DNA from: Liolophura sinensis
Lineage: Eukaryota > Mollusca > Polyplacophora > Chitonida > Chitonidae
Reading direction: 5' to 3'
DNA: 64,000 bases
Assembly: GCF_032854445.1 (NCBI RefSeq)
Contig: NC_088300.1
Span: forward strand, 40,018,458 to 40,082,457
Shown here piece after piece: positions 60,510 through 64,000 of the stretch; position 1 is the first letter of the stretch, and every line of letters begins with the position of its first letter. The notes beneath the pieces were generated by a model. That model saw only the letters and a program-made list of their open reading frames with translations. It did not search any database and was not told where the DNA came from. The translations under genes and the position numbers were made by a program.

Positions 60510-61838
60510 AATAAATATCTTGCAAACATGCGAAATGGTTGAAGAATTACAGTAACACTGGCTCCATGTTTTTCATGGAATATCTTCACTACGTTAGTAA
60601 TTTTTGCAGCAATTAGTTTAATATTAAAGGTTCATTTCCACTTGAAATATGGAAACAGTTACAAGTGAATGTTACACTTGTCATGAAGACTATATCTGAA
60701 GGTTTGCTCGCAGGTCAGGGGGTGTTAAATGTATTTATTTATTTGATTGGTGTTTTACGCGGTACTCAAGAATATTTTACTTATACGACGGCGGCCAGCA
60801 TTATAGTGGGAGGACCATCAACAGGTTGCACGCAGACCTTCCCACGTAGGGCCGGAGGGGTGTTATAACCACATCTCATGCTTCTGATTAGTCAAATGAA
60901 AGTTTTGCCCTAAAATTGCCCCTTTTTTGGACAATTACATGTATAATATCGTATAATATTACTGTTGGGGCTGTTACTTTCTCTTTCCCTTCCAAACTAT
61001 CCCCAAAACACTTTCCTATTAAAGATCATTAGAACTCTGAGAGTTAGGGAAAACGAGCTAGTTGGTCGTGGATAAATTTTAGATCATTTGCATTTTATGA
61101 AATAAATGTGTTGGGTGGATATAGCACATGCAATAAATCTTTAAAAGGTATGTGTCATTTTTGTTTGGTGGAGCTGCATAAGCAATATAGAAAGCTTTCC
61201 CGCAGTTTTCTATATCTTCGTTGCGTGTAATGTTTATACTTGACTTCATCTGCTAACTGAAAATGTTTTAAAGTTACATAACTTATTTAATGTAAGAGTG
61301 TGCCGATGAAAGTTTATTGAATTCTGTATCAAAATGACAACTTTTTTGTCACTCTCGATATTTCAACATTGTTATTTTTCATTACCTTTGTACATACAGC
61401 GCTGTCTTTGCCATTTTGTGGTGCCATTTATCAGTGTATAATCACACAGTCAGATGTTCCTCACCAACTATCACAAGTACATATCCCTTTATCATTACAA
61501 GGCGTAAATGAGTGTTACTGAACTTCACAGAGAAATGCCCTTGTTCTATACTCTTTGCTTGAACTCTGTTTGTCTGTTCTTTTACCAGTATTCATTGTCA
61601 GAGATGTCTTGGGGCAATGTTAGCAGTTTTAGAGAACATTCTTCATTTACGCTGTCATTCTCCAACAGTTTTTAGTAAATGTTTTAGACTAAGCAATCTC
61701 TACAGCTATATAAGTAACTTTGGCTCACTATTCAGTTGTTACTTATGGGTGGTGTTTTGCCCAGTTTCTGCTGTAATATGGTGCTTCTAACAGTGTGTGG
61801 GTTGATTGATTGAATGTGAATGCGAAAGGATCAATAAA
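60510..61838 (+). terminator. Candidate SUFU poly(A) signals
   Basis: AATAAA at 60510-60515, 61101-61106, 61132-61137 and 61833-61838. The 61101 copy is followed by TGTGTTGGG and the 61833 copy by TTCTGTGTTGTC, both GU-rich. They would give SUFU 3' UTRs of about 2-3.3 kb. Site choice cannot be decided from sequence. Confidence 0.35.
60729..60862 (-). mobile_element. SINE, head missing, in SUFU 3' flank
   Basis: TTTGATTGGTGTTTTACGCG, CGGCGGCCAGCATTATAGTG, and CTTCCCACGTAGGGCCGG. Within the possible SUFU 3' UTR, antisense. Confidence 0.7.
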
Positions 61839-62164
61839 TGTATAATATATGTAAATTTGTTCTGTGTTGTCACATGATTTGGTTATTTGTCTACCGGTGG
61901 AGCTAGATTCTCAGTGGTTATTTTCACCATCACTCCAACCGTCTTTCTCACTCTTCCCAGACATTTTTCTTAAACTTCATCATAATTTGCATGTCTGGGT
62001 AACTCACCAATCAAGCTGAAGTTTCTTGTCACTTAATTGTTACTTTTAACTATTCTAGACCGTGTATGCATCTTTCCTCTACGATAAGTTAGAGGCAAGA
62101 TGCCAGTTTTCTGTTCTCGGCTCACACCTACAATATGTTTTAATTGCTAATGTGGTTTACTTAG

Positions 62165-62290
62165 AAAAAGGGTTTACTGAAAAGTCGTTACATTAATGAG
62201 ACATCGGAATATGAGCAGAACGACGCCAATGGAGATGCAGCTGTGATCACAACACAGCATTTTGAGTCATTCTCAACCAATGATGTCTAA
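62165..62290 (+). CDS. Candidate alternative terminal exon downstream of SUFU
   Basis: A good acceptor (branch-like GCTAAT, then TTTACTTAG) precedes a 41-codon open frame: KKGLLKSRYINETSEYEQ, then NDANGDAAVITTQHF, ESFSTNDV, stop. Composition is protein-like, unlike the surrounding AT-rich sequence. It is phase 0, so it could follow SUFU exon 11 (which ends in phase 0 at 57348), replacing the exon 12 C-terminus. In another phase it cannot join exon 12 through a canonical donor. It might instead be the last exon of an unrelated transcript. I recognise no family. Confidence 0.4.
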   Translation, partial: KKGLLKSRYINETSEYEQNDANGDAAVITTQHFESFSTNDV

Positions 62291-62633
62291 TATATTACAA
62301 TTAACATCACTGCATATTTGTTTCACCTAATTCTGCTGAAGTCATGGTGGTAATGCGTGAAAATTGATACTGGTTAAAGTAGAAAACATAAAAATGGTGG
62401 CAAAATCAGATGACAGAGCTTGAAAAGTTTTTTGCAGATATGGTCTTTAATATATATTTTTTCTTTTATTTGAAAAAAGTTTGATATGGTGGGTATTTGG
62501 GTCCACATGTTGGTATAGGCTTTGCGTTTAATATTTTAAATACGGATGTGATGCACGTCTCATCAATTTATTTGAATGTAAACTTGTTTATATCCGAAAA
62601 CATACATTTAAGCTGAATTATTACAATATTTAT

Positions 62634-62675
62634 ATTCTTGAGTACAGCGTAAAACACCAATCAAATAAATAAATA
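62634..62675 (+). mobile_element. SINE tail fragment
   Basis: ATTCTTGAGTACAGCGTAAA, CACCAATCAAATAAATAAA. Nothing else of the element remains. Confidence 0.5.
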
Positions 62676-64000
62676 TAATATTTATGAATATATTAAAAAT
62701 ATAAATATCATCAAAATCTCGGTTGAGCACATTTGTGACGTGAAAAGATCAAATTGTAGTGCAAATATATTATTAAACGTGTTATACGTCTTCATTTATA
62801 ATATTATTCCCCAAAGACAGTATTTTCCTGGTTGTGGAACCCCAGTCACTCACTCACTCACTCACTCCAAGTTGTGGTCCCAAATACCCACAACGCAAAG
62901 ATCAAGTTTCTTTTTTCTCCTTTCATATCATACTTCGTACCAACTGTTCACGTGTTACGATTATTTAAAAAAAAAAGAGAAAAAAGGGCACAGGAAGAGT
63001 GTAGAATACTTTGAGCCACTCCTTATCATTAGAGCCAAGATGCAGAGTTGAACTTGAGTAGCATAGATGATGCACTTTTTGACCGATCTCTTTTTTTAAG
63101 GCGGAAACATGGAGAGTCATATTCTTGGAATTTTCATGTCAAAATTTATCTCCTGATAATTTTTTTTGTACAACTTCCGTCAAGCTTGAGGATCCAATTT
63201 CAAATATTTTGTTTTCTTACCAATATGCACATTTTGTCCAAAAATGGTTTTGTGTATCAAGCCGACCCCTGAGATCAGTTTTGTTGAATATTTTCTATTG
63301 ACGGCCTGGATTTGTAAGTACAGTTATGTTCGCCTGGTTTATTCCGCTGGTCACTCCAAAAACAAGTGGAGGGTCATATATCAAAGCGCTTGATTCTAAT
63401 TATTTATTCAATTTTATACTGTTCCCCCATCAGAACCGAATTAATTAGCTCTGCTGTACAGCAGAGAGAAGGCCTGCAGCCCGAGAGTTTTACCAGGTAT
63501 ATCTGTACATATTCGGAACAAAACCAATATATACACAGCATATAACTAATTTTGTTCACAAAAGATATGTCCTGTACACATAGGTTTATTCGTAAATGAC
63601 ATAACGAAGAGGGCCCTTGTCTGCCAATATTTACAAGTAAAGTAAATCATGATATTAATTAAGGGACATTCTACAAGAATATCAGGTGACATAACAAGCA
63701 AAACTCCTATCTCCTTGAGATTTATATTAATAGAACAACTAAAATTCAAATTTGAGTTAACGAAGGGGGGAAAAATTACACATATAGTAGTAATGATATA
63801 TATATGCTCAATCCTTATATGTCGACAACCAAAATAAAGGCCCTAAAGATATCCACACCGTTTCTGCAGGAGTAACTTTAAATATGAATTCTCTTTGTTT
63901 GGGGTTGACTTATTCACACATGTATGGCAAAAGGAAGAACAATCTGCTGCACACAGGGGCTAAAAATAGCACTACATTGCCTTTAAAATCTAAGCGGTGA

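Larger units (their letters stand above)
58516..64000. other. SUFU 3' UTR and right flank
   Basis: Long SUFU 3' UTR/flank with several poly(A) signals, one SINE and the 23-bp triplication, then the candidate exon at 62165-62290. From 62.7 to 64 kb I see only a (CACT)n tract near 62.85 kb and AT-rich sequence with no supported gene. Confidence 0.4.

Noticed and set aside
58507-62197. Splicing SUFU exon 12 to the 62.16-kb exon to recreate a human-like SLH ending
   Set aside because: That reading needs a phase 1 donor in exon 12, and the available GT sites there are phase 2; only exon 11 is phase-compatible with the downstream exon.

Overview
This is a eukaryotic, intron-rich, AT-rich nuclear window that most likely comes from a mollusc (bivalve or gastropod). 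Two kinds of evidence point there. First, four conserved animal genes can be assembled exon by exon. Second, the window is littered with a tRNA-derived SINE whose body and tail are, to my recollection, typical of molluscan genomes; about 20 copies or fragments are present, in both orientations. A second SINE-like family ends in a (CACT)n tail. The species is not determined.

Layout, left to right. 1-6.6 kb: no convincing gene; a higher-order minisatellite, an inverted SINE pair and a MITE. 6.6-21.7 kb: a FoxN4 (FoxN1/4) forkhead transcription factor on the minus strand, 6 coding exons, 535 aa. Its introns are loaded with minisatellites and hold two copies of a TTAA-flanked MITE. Its upstream region carries an RFX X-box, two inverted CCAAT boxes and a CArG box. 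21.7-27.4 kb: intergenic, with a MITE, a 54-bp array and a 190-bp satellite split by a young SINE. 27.4-32.4 kb: MOGS (ER glucosidase I, GH63) on the plus strand, 2 coding exons, 820 aa, with an upstream ORF overlapping its start codon. 32.4-36.7 kb: convergent 3' flanks. 36.7-47.05 kb: ARP1/centractin (ACTR1A) on the minus strand, 11 coding exons, exactly 376 aa, with a 41-nt microexon and a minisatellite that abuts and reiterates the exon 7 splice donor. 47.05-48.04 kb: about 1 kb separating divergent ARP1 and SUFU. 48.04-58.5 kb: SUFU (Suppressor of fused) on the plus strand, 12 coding exons, 486 aa, with a tandem duplication around the exon 4 acceptor. A possible alternative terminal exon lies at 62.2 kb. 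58.5-64 kb: SUFU 3' UTR/flank and otherwise empty sequence.

The four proteins act in different places: FoxN4 in cell-fate and ciliogenic transcription, MOGS in ER N-glycan trimming, ARP1 in the dynactin filament, SUFU as the cytoplasmic/ciliary brake on GLI. Only the ARP1-SUFU pair looks like a functional arrangement, because the same head-to-head pair is, to my knowledge, present in human at 10q24.32. No bacterial-type system, CRISPR array, rRNA or bona fide tRNA gene is present. The most unusual material is splice-site-associated repeat expansion: the reiterated donor in ARP1 and the duplicated acceptor/exon start in SUFU. Exon boundaries were read by hand from GT/AG sites and phase; UTR ends are inferred.
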